64,000 nt of DNA from Jeongeupia sp. USM3 (GTDB lineage: Bacteria > Pseudomonadota > Gammaproteobacteria > Burkholderiales > Chitinibacteraceae), in contig NZ_CP017668.1 in the NCBI RefSeq assembly GCF_001808185.1, positions 2,790,001 to 2,854,000 on the forward strand, in the 5' to 3' direction. Shown here in pieces: positions 36,193 through 48,177 of this stretch (within the stretch, counting starts at the first letter, position 1; each line of letters begins with the position of its first letter). Under the pieces are notes generated by a model. That model saw nothing but the letters and a program-made list of their open reading frames with translations, had not been told where the DNA came from and did not search any database. Both the position numbers and the translations under genes were made by a program.

Positions 36193-36863
36193 ATTGGATT
36201 AACCGAGTAACTCACTCGGGTTTTATCAGATGCGCTTGCCGGCGGCAAGGTGAATGCCGGCATGCCAAACGGGAGGGATGTCTACGTTCGCTGAGGCAAT
36301 ACCATTCCGGCGGCAAAAGGACTGGGCGGCATCGATGCAGGCTAGGGGGCTGATATTTCGTTGTTTGCTTTTGTGAGTAAGTTTTGTGAAATTAATGTTG
36401 TCGGCCGATGTCGCGCAGGTGCCAAAAACAGGCTGCAGTTGATCGGAGACGAACGGCAATCACGCCCGTTCCGCCGGACCGACTACCCGGAAGCAAGCGG
36501 AAAACTACATGAGCATTTGCTGATATTTTTGCATTTCGCCAATGCGGTATTGCAAAAAAACATTCTAAAACATGATGTTGTGATCTACTCGACGCAGGCC
36601 GTTTTGGGCGCTCCGATCGCAATGTGTAGTCGGTTTGGCGCGTTCTGCGTCGTGGTTACATGCCGTTCAGCCTGCCGCCGGGCGGTGCCTTGACAGGCCG
36701 GACGGCTTCGCGAGTAATCAGGCTTCGCCATGCATGGGCTCGCATTCTGCACGGGTCCGGCAACGCCTTCCTTGGGTTTTCTTACTCAAAAATGACGGCG
36801 ATGGCGTTCATGGCTAATACCACTTGTTGGCCTGAACAAAACCAATAACGAGGAGACGCGTCC
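36193..36863. other. 670-bp intergenic region upstream of the chitinase
   Basis: No convincing gene is seen. The stretch from about 36350 to 36610 is markedly AT-richer than its surroundings. A CCGAGT/ACTCGG hairpin followed by TTTTA lies at 36203-36224. Near the chitinase, TGGCTAATACCA (36811-36822), followed by CTTGTTGG, is an imperfect palindrome resembling TGGTATTACCA-type sites of N-acetylglucosamine regulators. GAGGAG lies shortly before the chitinase start. The length suggests a regulated promoter. Confidence 0.55.
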
Positions 36864-39674
<2,811 letters not shown>

Positions 39675-39694
39675 GCATCCTGTTGTAGACCTTG

Positions 39695-39727
39695 AACGGG
39701 CAGGCCTTCGGGCTTGCCCGTTTTTTT
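39695..39727 (+). terminator. Terminator of the chitinase gene
   Basis: AACGGGCA...TGCCCGTT with inner pairing GCC-TTC-GGG is followed by seven T residues, 20 bases after the stop codon. Confidence 0.94.
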
Positions 39728-39845
39728 ATGCGCGGCAATAGGGCGCCGCCGATTTAATTTCATTTGGCATAATTAACAGTTTTATGGAATTTGCTGCGTC
39801 GCAACATAAAATGAGGGTGTTGATAACGAAATCGAGGACACCACC

Positions 39846-39995
39846 ATGGAAACGATGCGAACGCTTGATCCGGCAACGCTGCGCAGCGCCTTTGAAACCG
39901 CGGGCCCGGGGCTGGTCCAGCAATACGATGGCCATGCGCGGCTGTGTGCGTTGCTGCAGGCTGCCGGCGAAACGCCGGAGGGCAATGTCGGCTGA
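39846..39995 (+). CDS. Possible small protein, 49 aa
   Basis: A short frame reads METMRTLDPATLRSAFETAG and ends AGETPEGNVG. GAGGA at 39834-39838 lies 7 nt before ATG 39846, an ideal ribosome-binding site, and the upstream region is AT-rich. The peptide looks soluble and partly helical. No family is recognised. The good start signal is the main support; conservation is untested. Confidence 0.5.
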   Translation: METMRTLDPATLRSAFETAGPGLVQQYDGHARLCALLQAAGETPEGNVG

Positions 39996-40161
39996 GCGGC
40001 GAGCAACGGCCGTACCGGGCGCCCTGCCGGTGCGGCCGCCGGTCGGATGACCGTTTCGACAAGCAGCGGGGCAGGGGCATGCGTGAGCAGTGCCGCCGTC
40101 GGCCCGTTCCGGCTGCGGCGGCCCTGCGCTTGAACCCGGTTTGGGAGGAACGGCCGGACGA

Positions 40162-40842
40162 TCAGCCCAGGCGGATAGGGGGGGCGCCCAGCGTGATCTT
40201 GCCGTTGCGCAGCGCCGGCGGCGGGGTGATGCCCATCGAGACGTAGACGCTGGTGAGCTTGTCGACGCCGATATTGGCCGGGCGGATCCAGTCCTCCGGC
40301 ACATAGAGCAGGCCGCCGCCGATCGGTACCGGCGCGGTCGGTACCAGCACCGCATAGTAAAGCCGGCCGTCGAGGTCGACCGGTTCGGGGTTCGGCATCA
40401 GCGCCAGCACGGCAACGCCGTCGCCGCCGAAGAAACACCATACCGGGCTCATCGCGCCGATGTCGGCTTCCTGCTTCTGGTCCAGCAGGCCGACGAAGCG
40501 GTCGGCGAGGTTGTACAGGCTGCCGAACAGCGGAATCCGCCGCAGCGTGAGGTCGACGAGCTTGGCCAGCGGCTTCTTCAGCCCGGACTGTACGGCAATG
40601 CCGAGCGGATAGATCGCCCCGATCAGCAGCAGCGTACCGGCCAGATAGGCGAGGATCGGGTTGTCGACCAGTTGCAGGCCGACCGCCGAGAACAGCTTGC
40701 CGACGAAGCTGCCCGGACCGATGAAGCGGTTCAGCAGGCTGACGACCCAGCCGAGCAGCGTCAGTGTCAGCGCCAGCGGCAGCAGCGCCAGCAGGCCGGC
40801 GAGCCAGGTGGTGAGGACGGACTTGAAACTGCGCTTGATCAT
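40162..40842 (-). CDS. DUF502-family membrane protein
   Basis: This 226-residue protein has two N-terminal membrane helices (TWLAGLLALLPLALTLTLLGWVVSLL and ILAYLAGTLLLIGAIYPLGIAV) and a soluble C-terminal domain. RIPLFGSLYNLADRFVGLL and YYAVLVPTAPVPIGGGLLYVPEDWI are typical of DUF502. The function is unknown. It is last in the DUF971-ubiE-ubiJ-ubiB series, 21 nt after ubiB. Confidence 0.9.
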   Translation of the reverse strand: MIKRSFKSVLTTWLAGLLALLPLALTLTLLGWVVSLLNRFIGPGSFVGKLFSAVGLQLVDNPILAYLAGTLLLIGAIYPLGIAVQSGLKKPLAKLVDLTLRRIPLFGSLYNLADRFVGLLDQKQEADIGAMSPVWCFFGGDGVAVLALMPNPEPVDLDGRLYYAVLVPTAPVPIGGGLLYVPEDWIRPANIGVDKLTSVYVSMGITPPPALRNGKITLGAPPIRLG

Positions 40843-40863
40843 GGTCCTACCGTTCGAAAAGGG

Positions 40864-42378
40864 TCAGTGCAGCCACTGCGTCAGCAGCAGGCCGCCGAGC
40901 AGCGCGGCGATCGCGCCGAGCAGCCAGTTGCGCTTCTTCTGTTCCCACATCAGCCCCTGATAGCCGGTGACCATCAGTTCGACATGGTTGGCGCTGGCGA
41001 GCTCGTTGAGCTTGCGCGGCAGGGTCGGCAGCATGGCCGCCCATTGCGGCGCTTCGTGCTTGAGATGGCGCACCAGCGCGCGCCAGCCGATCTGCTCGTT
41101 CATCCAGCGCTCGAGGAAGGGCTTGGCCGTATCCCACAGGTCCAGATCCGGATCGAGCTGGCGGCCGAGGCCTTCGATGTTCAGCAGCGTCTTCTGCAGC
41201 AGCACCAGTTGCGGCTGGATCTCGACGTTGAAGCGCCGGCTGGTTTCGAACAGCCGCAGCAGCACCTGGCCGAAGGAGATCTGCGAGATCGGCTTGTCGA
41301 AGATCGGCTCGCACACGGTGCGCACCGCGGCCTCGAGTTCCTCGACCCGCGTGTCCGCAGGCACCCAGCCCGATTCGATGTGCGCACTGGCGACACGGCG
41401 GTAATCGCGGTTGAAGAAGGCGAGGAAGTTGATCGCCAGATACTGCTTGTCGACGTCCGAGAGGTTGCCGACGATGCCGAAATCGAGCGCGATATAGCGG
41501 TTGTCCGCCGCGACGAAGATGTTGCCCGGGTGCATGTCGGCGTGGAAGAAGCCGTCGCGGAACACCTGGGTGAAGAAGATCTCGACGCCGTAGCGGCTCA
41601 GCTTCTTCAGGTCGATGCCGGCGGCGCGCAGCGTATCGATCTGGCCGATCGGCGTGCCGTCCATCCACTCGAGCGTCAGCACGTCGCGGCAGGTCCAGTC
41701 GTAGAACACCTCGGGGACGATCAGCTGGGTCGAAGCTGCGAAGTTGCGTCGCAGCTGGCTGGCATTGCCGGCCTCGATCATCAGGTCGAGTTCGTCGTGC
41801 AGGTACTTGTCGAACTCGGCGACGACCTCGCGCGGCCGCAGCCGCTTGCCGTCGGCGAACAGCCGCTCGACCAGCCCGGCCATCACGCGCATCAGCGCTA
41901 GGTCGGATTCGATCACCGGCAGGATGTCCGGCCGCAGCACCTTGACCGCGACGGCGCGGCCGTCGGGCAGCGTGGCACGGTGGACCTGGGCGATCGACGC
42001 GCTGGCGACCGGCGTCCGGTCGAAGCCGGTGTACAGGGTGTCCAGCGGCTTGCCGAGCCCCGCCTCGATCACCGCGACGGCGGTGTCGCCGGAGAACGGC
42101 GGCACGCGGTCCTGCAGCTTGGCGAGTTCGTCGGCGATGTCGGTCGGCAGCAGGTCGCGCCGGGTTGACAGCACCTGGCCGAACTTGACGAAGATCGGCC
42201 CGAGGTCCTCGAGCGCCAGGCGCAGGCGCTCGCCGCGCGGCGCGTCGAGCCTGCGCCAGAAGCACAGCGCGTTGACCAGCCGCTGCAGGCCGTGTGTGCG
42301 CCGGTGGCCGAGCAGGAATTCGTCGAGCCCATGGCCGATGACGACGCGGGCGATCTTGATCAGGCGGAAGAGGCGCAT
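40864..42378 (-). CDS. ubiB: Ubiquinone biosynthesis protein UbiB (ABC1/ADCK family)
   Basis: This 504-residue atypical kinase/ATPase supports coenzyme Q synthesis at the inner membrane. Family landmarks are LGPIFVKFGQVLSTRRDLLP (KxGQ motif), ASIAQVHRATLPDGRAVAVKVLRP (A-rich loop and lysine), HADMHPGNIFV and ALDFGIVGNLS. A C-terminal hydrophobic end (WLLGAIAALLGGLLLTQWL) anchors it. Its ATG overlaps the ubiJ stop as TAATG, so translation is coupled. Confidence 0.96.
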   Translation of the reverse strand: MRLFRLIKIARVVIGHGLDEFLLGHRRTHGLQRLVNALCFWRRLDAPRGERLRLALEDLGPIFVKFGQVLSTRRDLLPTDIADELAKLQDRVPPFSGDTAVAVIEAGLGKPLDTLYTGFDRTPVASASIAQVHRATLPDGRAVAVKVLRPDILPVIESDLALMRVMAGLVERLFADGKRLRPREVVAEFDKYLHDELDLMIEAGNASQLRRNFAASTQLIVPEVFYDWTCRDVLTLEWMDGTPIGQIDTLRAAGIDLKKLSRYGVEIFFTQVFRDGFFHADMHPGNIFVAADNRYIALDFGIVGNLSDVDKQYLAINFLAFFNRDYRRVASAHIESGWVPADTRVEELEAAVRTVCEPIFDKPISQISFGQVLLRLFETSRRFNVEIQPQLVLLQKTLLNIEGLGRQLDPDLDLWDTAKPFLERWMNEQIGWRALVRHLKHEAPQWAAMLPTLPRKLNELASANHVELMVTGYQGLMWEQKKRNWLLGAIAALLGGLLLTQWLH

Positions 42379-42941
42379 TATTTCTGGGCGAGTCCCTGGT
42401 CGAACCGGGCCAGGCGTTTTTCCAGCCGGGCCACATCGTCACGCAGCGTGTCGACCGCGCTGAAGTGGCGCTGGGCCTCGAGCCTGTGCGCCAGCAGCGG
42501 CGCTTCGTCGCGCCAGTATTCGATCAGGTGCGCGGCCATGCGCGCGCCGATGGCGCCTGGCACGCCGCCGACCTTGCCGGCGAGCCAGACGAGGCGCCGG
42601 GCGGCGACGTCGCCGACGAAGGACGACAGCGAATCGGCCGCCTCCCAGCGCACCAGGCCGAGTACGCGGCCGACGCCGGCGGCGAGCTGCGCATCGCCGC
42701 CGAGCAGCAATTGGCGTTGTGCGCCGGTACGGTCGAACGGCAGCGCGGCAAAGAAGCGCAGCCCGAGTTCCAGCGTCGCTTCGGGCTCTGCATGGCTGGG
42801 CACGAAGCGGCCTGCTTCGATCTGCAGCGTCGCCGCGACGACCGGGAACACCAGTCTGACCACCCGGCCGTCGAAGCGCGCCAGCTCGGCACGGGCCGCG
42901 GTGTCGCGATCGAACAGGCGGTTGAGCAGGGAAGCCAGCAT
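42378..42941 (-). CDS. ubiJ: Ubiquinone biosynthesis accessory factor UbiJ (SCP2 domain)
   Basis: This 187-residue protein has an N-terminal SCP2 lipid-binding domain (LNRLFDRDTAARAELARFDGRVVRLVFPVVAATLQIEAGRF) and a C-terminal helical segment (DTLRDDVARLEKRLARFDQGLAQK). UbiJ binds quinone intermediates within the soluble Ubi complex. It lies between ubiE and ubiB, as in many proteobacteria. Its ATG is one base from the edge of R1 copy 2, so its ribosome-binding site (AGCAGG) is inside the repeat. Confidence 0.92.
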   Translation of the reverse strand: MLASLLNRLFDRDTAARAELARFDGRVVRLVFPVVAATLQIEAGRFVPSHAEPEATLELGLRFFAALPFDRTGAQRQLLLGGDAQLAAGVGRVLGLVRWEAADSLSSFVGDVAARRLVWLAGKVGGVPGAIGARMAAHLIEYWRDEAPLLAHRLEAQRHFSAVDTLRDDVARLEKRLARFDQGLAQK

Positions 42942-42942
42942 T

Positions 42943-43234
42943 AGCGCCTGCTCACGGTCTTTTCACGGCAGCGTTCGAAGCAGTGCCGGATGGGGGACAA
43001 GGCGTCCCACGGGGATTTCCTGCGGTCACAAGCCGTGCCGCGGTACGGGTACCGCAAGCGGTTTGCAACGCCGTCACCTGCCGGCAATGCCTCGAACCCG
43101 AAGGGCCGGGCCGGAAAAAACTCGTTCACTGCGTTGTGCTCCTTGCCAATAAGCCGTTATTGCCTGCATCGCACGCCTTGTGTCCGAGCTTTTTCCGGCC
43201 CGGCGCTGACGTGAAAAGACCGTGAGCAGGCGCT
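42943..43234 (-). repeat. R1 palindromic element, copy 2 (292 bp)
   Basis: The terminal inverted repeats (42943-42973 and 43204-43234) match at 30 of 31 bases. Their outer half (AGCGCCTGCTCACGGTC) differs from that of copy 1 (AGAGCCTGTTCAAAGTC), yet both ends of each copy agree. The first arm has a 19-bp stem (CCGGGCCGG...CTCG with CGAG...CCGGCCCGG) and the tip AATAAGCCGTTATT. The second has the tip GCGGTACGGGTACCGC. It splits ubiE from ubiJ and overlaps the ubiE stop codon by one base. Confidence 0.92.
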
Positions 43235-43971
43235 TAGAACTTGTAGCCCTTGTGCAGCGCGACGATGCCGGCGCTCATATTGTGGTACTCGACCCGGCCG
43301 AAGCCGACGTCCTGCATCAGTGCCTTCAGCGTTTCCTGATCCGGGTGCATGCGGATCGACTCGGCCAGATACTGGTAGGAATCGGCGTCGTTGGTGATCA
43401 GCTTGCCCATCAGCGGCAGCAGCTTGAACGAGTACAGGTCGTACACCGGCTTGATCGGCGCCCAGACCTTGGAGAACTCGAGCACCAGCAGCCGGCCGCC
43501 GGGCTTGAGCACCCGGTGCATCTCGGCCAGTGCCTTGTCCTTGTGCGTCATGTTGCGCAGGCCGAAGGCAACCGAAACGATGTCGAAGTAGTTGTTCGGA
43601 AACGGCAGCTTCTCGGCGTCGCACTGCGCGGCCGGCACGGCGAAGCCGGCGTCGAGCAGCCGGTCGCGGCCGACGCCGAGCATCGAGCTGTTGATGTCGG
43701 TGAGCCAGACCTGGCCGGTCTTGCCGACTTTTTTCGCGAACGCCTTGCTGAGGTCGCCGGTGCCGCCGGCGATGTCGAGCACCCGGTTGCCGGGGCGTGC
43801 GCCGCTGGTCTCGATGGTGAAGAACTTCCAGGCGCGGTGCAGGCCGGCGCTCATCAGGTCGTTCATCACGTCGTATTTCTGTGCGACCGAATGGAACACC
43901 TCGGCGACCTTCTGCGCCTTGTCCGATTCGTTGACGGTCTTGTAGCCGAAATGCGTTTGCTGTTCAGTCAT
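43234..43971 (-). CDS. ubiE: Ubiquinone/menaquinone methyltransferase UbiE
   Basis: This 245-residue SAM-dependent C-methyltransferase carries VAQKYDVMNDLMSAGLHRAWK, RVLDIAGGTGDLSKAFA (SAM motif I), VAFGLRNMTHKDKALAEMHRVLKPGGRLLVLEFSK and YQYLAESIRMHPDQETLKALM, all UbiE signatures. It methylates the benzoquinol ring in ubiquinone synthesis. The DUF971 gene ends 20 nt upstream. The TAA stop shares one base with R1 copy 2. Confidence 0.97.
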   Translation of the reverse strand: MTEQQTHFGYKTVNESDKAQKVAEVFHSVAQKYDVMNDLMSAGLHRAWKFFTIETSGARPGNRVLDIAGGTGDLSKAFAKKVGKTGQVWLTDINSSMLGVGRDRLLDAGFAVPAAQCDAEKLPFPNNYFDIVSVAFGLRNMTHKDKALAEMHRVLKPGGRLLVLEFSKVWAPIKPVYDLYSFKLLPLMGKLITNDADSYQYLAESIRMHPDQETLKALMQDVGFGRVEYHNMSAGIVALHKGYKF

Positions 43972-43991
43972 GGTTCACCCGGTATTCGGTA

Positions 43992-44426
43992 TCAGTGGTT
44001 GCCACCGGCGTCATCGGCCGGATCGCGGCTGGCACCGGTTTGATCACGGCTGGCGCCGGTTTGATCGCGGCTGGCACCGCTGGCGGCGAGCTGGTCGAGG
44101 TAGTCCTGCCACAGTCTGGCCTGGTCGCGGCCGAGTTCGTACAGCCAGTCCCATGAGTACAGTCCGGTATCGTGGCCGTCGTCGAAGACGAGCTTGACCG
44201 CGTAATTGCCGACCGGCTCGATCGCGACGATGTTGACGCCGCGCTTGCCGACCTGCAGCACCGGCTGGCCGTGGCCGCGCACTTCGGCGCTCGGCGAATG
44301 GACACGCAGGTACTCGCACGGCAGCGAGAACGTCGCGCCGTCGTCGAAGGCGATGTCGAGCATGCGGGCGCCCTGATGCAGGGTCAGCGCCGTCGGTTGC
44401 GGCGTATGGGCTTGGAGTCCGGCCAT
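43992..44426 (-). CDS. DUF971 (GBBH-like N-terminal) domain protein
   Basis: This 144-residue protein has the family core TALTLHQGARMLDIAFDDGATFSLPCEYLRVHSPSAEVRGHG and AIEPVGNYAVKLVFDDGHDTGLYSWDWLYELG. DUF971 proteins are found with iron-sulfur or quinone genes, but their role is unclear. The C-terminus is unusual: GASRDQT repeats twice and a third partial copy follows, encoded by 21-bp tandem repeats at about 44015-44085. ATG 44426 lacks a clear ribosome-binding site. Confidence 0.87.
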   Translation of the reverse strand: MAGLQAHTPQPTALTLHQGARMLDIAFDDGATFSLPCEYLRVHSPSAEVRGHGQPVLQVGKRGVNIVAIEPVGNYAVKLVFDDGHDTGLYSWDWLYELGRDQARLWQDYLDQLAASGASRDQTGASRDQTGASRDPADDAGGNH

Positions 44427-44592
44427 CGGAAAAGGGGGTCTGGATACAGACTGCAATGATAACGCGAGCCGGTGACGCCCGTCGCGCCCGAAGCGCCTTG
44501 CAAAAGACGTCAGTCCGTGGGGACTTGTAATATTAAATTCACAAGAAGGCATTACGCTCGCCACAAACCACGCAATGCCACGGGAACTAATC

Positions 44593-45282
44593 ATGCCTGC
44601 GAATATCCTGCTCGTCGAAGACGAACCCGCCATCCAGGAGCTGATTGCATTCAATCTGACCCAGGCCGGCCATCACGTGATGCGCGCCGATTCGGTCGAA
44701 ACGGCGATGGGCATCGTCCGCAACGCCTTGCCCGACCTGATCCTGCTCGACTGGATGCTGCCGGGCATGTCGGGCATCGACTTCGCCAAGAAGCTGCGCG
44801 CCGAGGAGCGGACCAAGACGATCCCGCTGATCATGCTGACCGCGCGTTCGGACGAGCAGGACAAGATCATCGGCCTCGAGACCGGCGCCGACGACTACAT
44901 CACCAAACCGTTTTCGCCGCGCGAATTGCAGGCGCGGATCAAGGCGGTGCTGCGCCGCCGTTCGCCGCAGGTGACCGACGACGTCGTCGAGGTGCAGGGG
45001 CTGCGGCTCGATCCGACTACGCATCGCGTCACCGGCCACGGCAAGCCGCTCGATCTCGGCCCGACCGAGTTCCGGCTGCTGCACTTTTTCATGACCCACG
45101 CCGAGCGCGTGCATTCGCGCGCGCAACTGCTCGACCAGGTCTGGGGCGACCATGTGTTCGTCGAGGAGCGCACCGTCGACGTGCATATTCGCCGGCTGCG
45201 CTCGGCGCTCGAATCGTCGGGTTTCGACGCGCTGATCCAGACCGTGCGCGGCACCGGTTACCGTTTTTCGGCGCAGCAGTAA
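44593..45282 (+). CDS. phoB: Phosphate regulon response regulator PhoB
   Basis: This 229-residue OmpR-family regulator has receiver residues E9, D10 and phosphoacceptor D53 (LILLDWMLPGMSG), T in IMLTARSDEQ and K in YITKPFSPREL. The winged-helix domain has LGPTEFRLLHFFMTHAERVHSRAQLLDQVWG and VDVHIRRLRSALE, matching PhoB closely. ATG 44593 matches the family start; an earlier ATG at 44575 is also in frame. phoR follows about 100 bp later. Confidence 0.95.
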   Translation: MPANILLVEDEPAIQELIAFNLTQAGHHVMRADSVETAMGIVRNALPDLILLDWMLPGMSGIDFAKKLRAEERTKTIPLIMLTARSDEQDKIIGLETGADDYITKPFSPRELQARIKAVLRRRSPQVTDDVVEVQGLRLDPTTHRVTGHGKPLDLGPTEFRLLHFFMTHAERVHSRAQLLDQVWGDHVFVEERTVDVHIRRLRSALESSGFDALIQTVRGTGYRFSAQQ

Positions 45283-45383
45283 TCGCGCCGTAACGATTTG
45301 GCGTCGCCGCTGCCATACGGGGATGACACAATCACACTACGCGAGACGCGCTGGGCGTTTTGAGAATTGAACAGGCACTATCC

Positions 45384-46676
<1,293 letters not shown>

Positions 46677-46856
46677 CGCGGCACTTTGCACGGCTTGGCG
46701 GCGGTGGTTTTCTGGCACAATCAAATGACAACGGCAATCCGGGCACTTTGCCCCAGCGCAATGTCGAAACCGGTGCTGCTGTCAGATAATGTCTGCTGAA
46801 GTCAGCCCGGCATGCCGGCGCTGGCGGCCCTTCCTTCATCGTATGAGGTTCACGTC

Positions 46857-47936
46857 ATGAGCAAAATCGCTGCCATCAAGCCCTTCGGTCAACGCATCTG
46901 GCTGGACAACCTGTCCCGCGGCCTGCTGAAGTCCGGCGCCCTGCAGAAACTGATCGACGACGACGGCATCGCTGGCGTGACTTCGAACCCGGCGATCTTC
47001 TACAAGTCGATCTCGTCGGACCCGCTCTACACCGGCGACCTGGCCGAACTGAAAAAGCAGGACCTCTCCGCCGAACAGCGCTACGAAGCGCTGGTGGTGC
47101 CGGACATCCAGGCGACGTGCGACCTGACCCGGCCGCTGTACGACAACTCCAAGGGCCTCGACGGCTACGTCAGCCTCGAAGTGTCGCCGCATCTGGCCAA
47201 CGACACGCTCGGCACCATTGCTGCGGCCAAGCGCCTGTGGGCCGCGATCAACCGCCCGAACGCGATGATCAAGGTGCCGGCCACCCACGCCGGCGTGCTG
47301 GCGTTCGAACAGCTGATCGCCGCCGGCATCAACGTCAACATCACGCTGATGTTCAGCCTCAAGCAGACCGACGACGTGCTGACCGCCTACATCCGCGGCC
47401 TTGAAGCGCGTGCCGCCGCCGGCCTGCCGGTCGATCACGTCCAGGCCGTCGCCTCGGTGTTCCTGTCGCGCGTCGACGTGCTGCTCGACAAGCAGCTCGA
47501 AACCATCGGCAGCCCGGAAGCGCTGGCGCTGCGCGGCAAGAGCGCGATCGCCTTCGTCAAGGTCGCGTACCAGCACTACAAGCAGCTGTTCCACGGCACC
47601 CGTTTCGAAAAGCTCAAGGCACTCGGCGCGCATCCGCAACGCCTGCTGTGGGCGTCGACCGGTACCAAGAATGCCGCCTATTCGGACGTGCTCTACGTCG
47701 AAGAACTGATCGGCGCCGAAACCGTCAACACCGTGCCGGACGGCACGCTCGATGCCTTCCGCGACCACGGCGTTGCCGCCGACCGCCTCGACACCAAGAT
47801 CGACGAAGCGGTGCAGACGCTGGCGGCGCTGCGCAAGCTCGGCGTCGACTTCAACCTCGTCGGCGAGCAACTGCAGTCCGAAGGTCTGAAGCTGTTTGAC
47901 GACGCGTTCGACAAGCTGCTCGAACTGACTGCCTGA
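46857..47936 (+). CDS. tal: Transaldolase
   Basis: This 359-residue enzyme of the non-oxidative pentose phosphate pathway transfers dihydroxyacetone between sugar phosphates. It begins SKIAAIKPFGQRIWLDNLSRGLL, has DDGIAGVTSNPAIFYKSI and the Schiff-base lysine K139 in NAMIKVPATHAG. RLLWASTGTKNAAYSDVLYVEELIG is typical of the longer transaldolase group. GAGG at 46845-46848 supports ATG 46857. Confidence 0.95.
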   Translation: MSKIAAIKPFGQRIWLDNLSRGLLKSGALQKLIDDDGIAGVTSNPAIFYKSISSDPLYTGDLAELKKQDLSAEQRYEALVVPDIQATCDLTRPLYDNSKGLDGYVSLEVSPHLANDTLGTIAAAKRLWAAINRPNAMIKVPATHAGVLAFEQLIAAGINVNITLMFSLKQTDDVLTAYIRGLEARAAAGLPVDHVQAVASVFLSRVDVLLDKQLETIGSPEALALRGKSAIAFVKVAYQHYKQLFHGTRFEKLKALGAHPQRLLWASTGTKNAAYSDVLYVEELIGAETVNTVPDGTLDAFRDHGVAADRLDTKIDEAVQTLAALRKLGVDFNLVGEQLQSEGLKLFDDAFDKLLELTA

Positions 47937-47953
47937 TTGGCTGAATCGTCAGT

Positions 47954-47983
47954 AAAAAGGCCCGTCCTAGGACGGGCCTTTTT
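47954..47983. terminator. Bidirectional terminator after tal
   Basis: AAAAAGGCCCGTCCTAGGACGGGCCTTTTT is a perfect 30-bp palindrome with A- and T-runs, 17 bases after the tal stop, between convergent tal and ntrC. Confidence 0.96.
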
Positions 47984-48004
47984 GCTTTTCCGAGACCGAC
48001 GTTT

Positions 48005-48177
48005 GGCGCCTATTCCGGTAAGCGAGCGAGCCAAAACAGTTTGTCGTCGCCCGAAGCACGGGAACTGGAACGGACACGAGGTCCATGGGGACGACCCGAA
48101 GGTAGCCCCCTTGCGGGGTTGCGCGCATCGGACCGGGGCAAAATGTGCAGGCGTAGCCGCTTAATGGGATAGGCACT
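48005..48177 (-). repeat. R2 palindromic element, copy b (173 bp)
   Basis: Ends GGCGCCTATTCC (48005-48016) and GGGATAGGCACT (48166-48177) pair at 9 of 12 bases. Inside, in the ntrC sense, it reads CCTATCCCATT, GCGGCTACGCCTGCACATT, GGTCCGATGC, then GGAC-CTCGT-GTCC at the tip, as in copies a and c. An additional small hairpin (ACCCCGCAAGGGG region, near 48110) makes it longer. The outer T at 48177 belongs to the ntrC stop codon. Confidence 0.86.

Noticed and set aside
36198..36224. preQ1 riboswitch before queD
   Set aside because: There is a small hairpin but no preQ1-type pseudoknot sequence, and a hairpin of this size is common by chance.
46714..46735. TGGCACAATCAAATG upstream of tal as a sigma-54 promoter
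   Set aside because: The -24 half is good, but the -12 GC dinucleotide is missing at the required spacing. It may be part of an ordinary extended -10 promoter.
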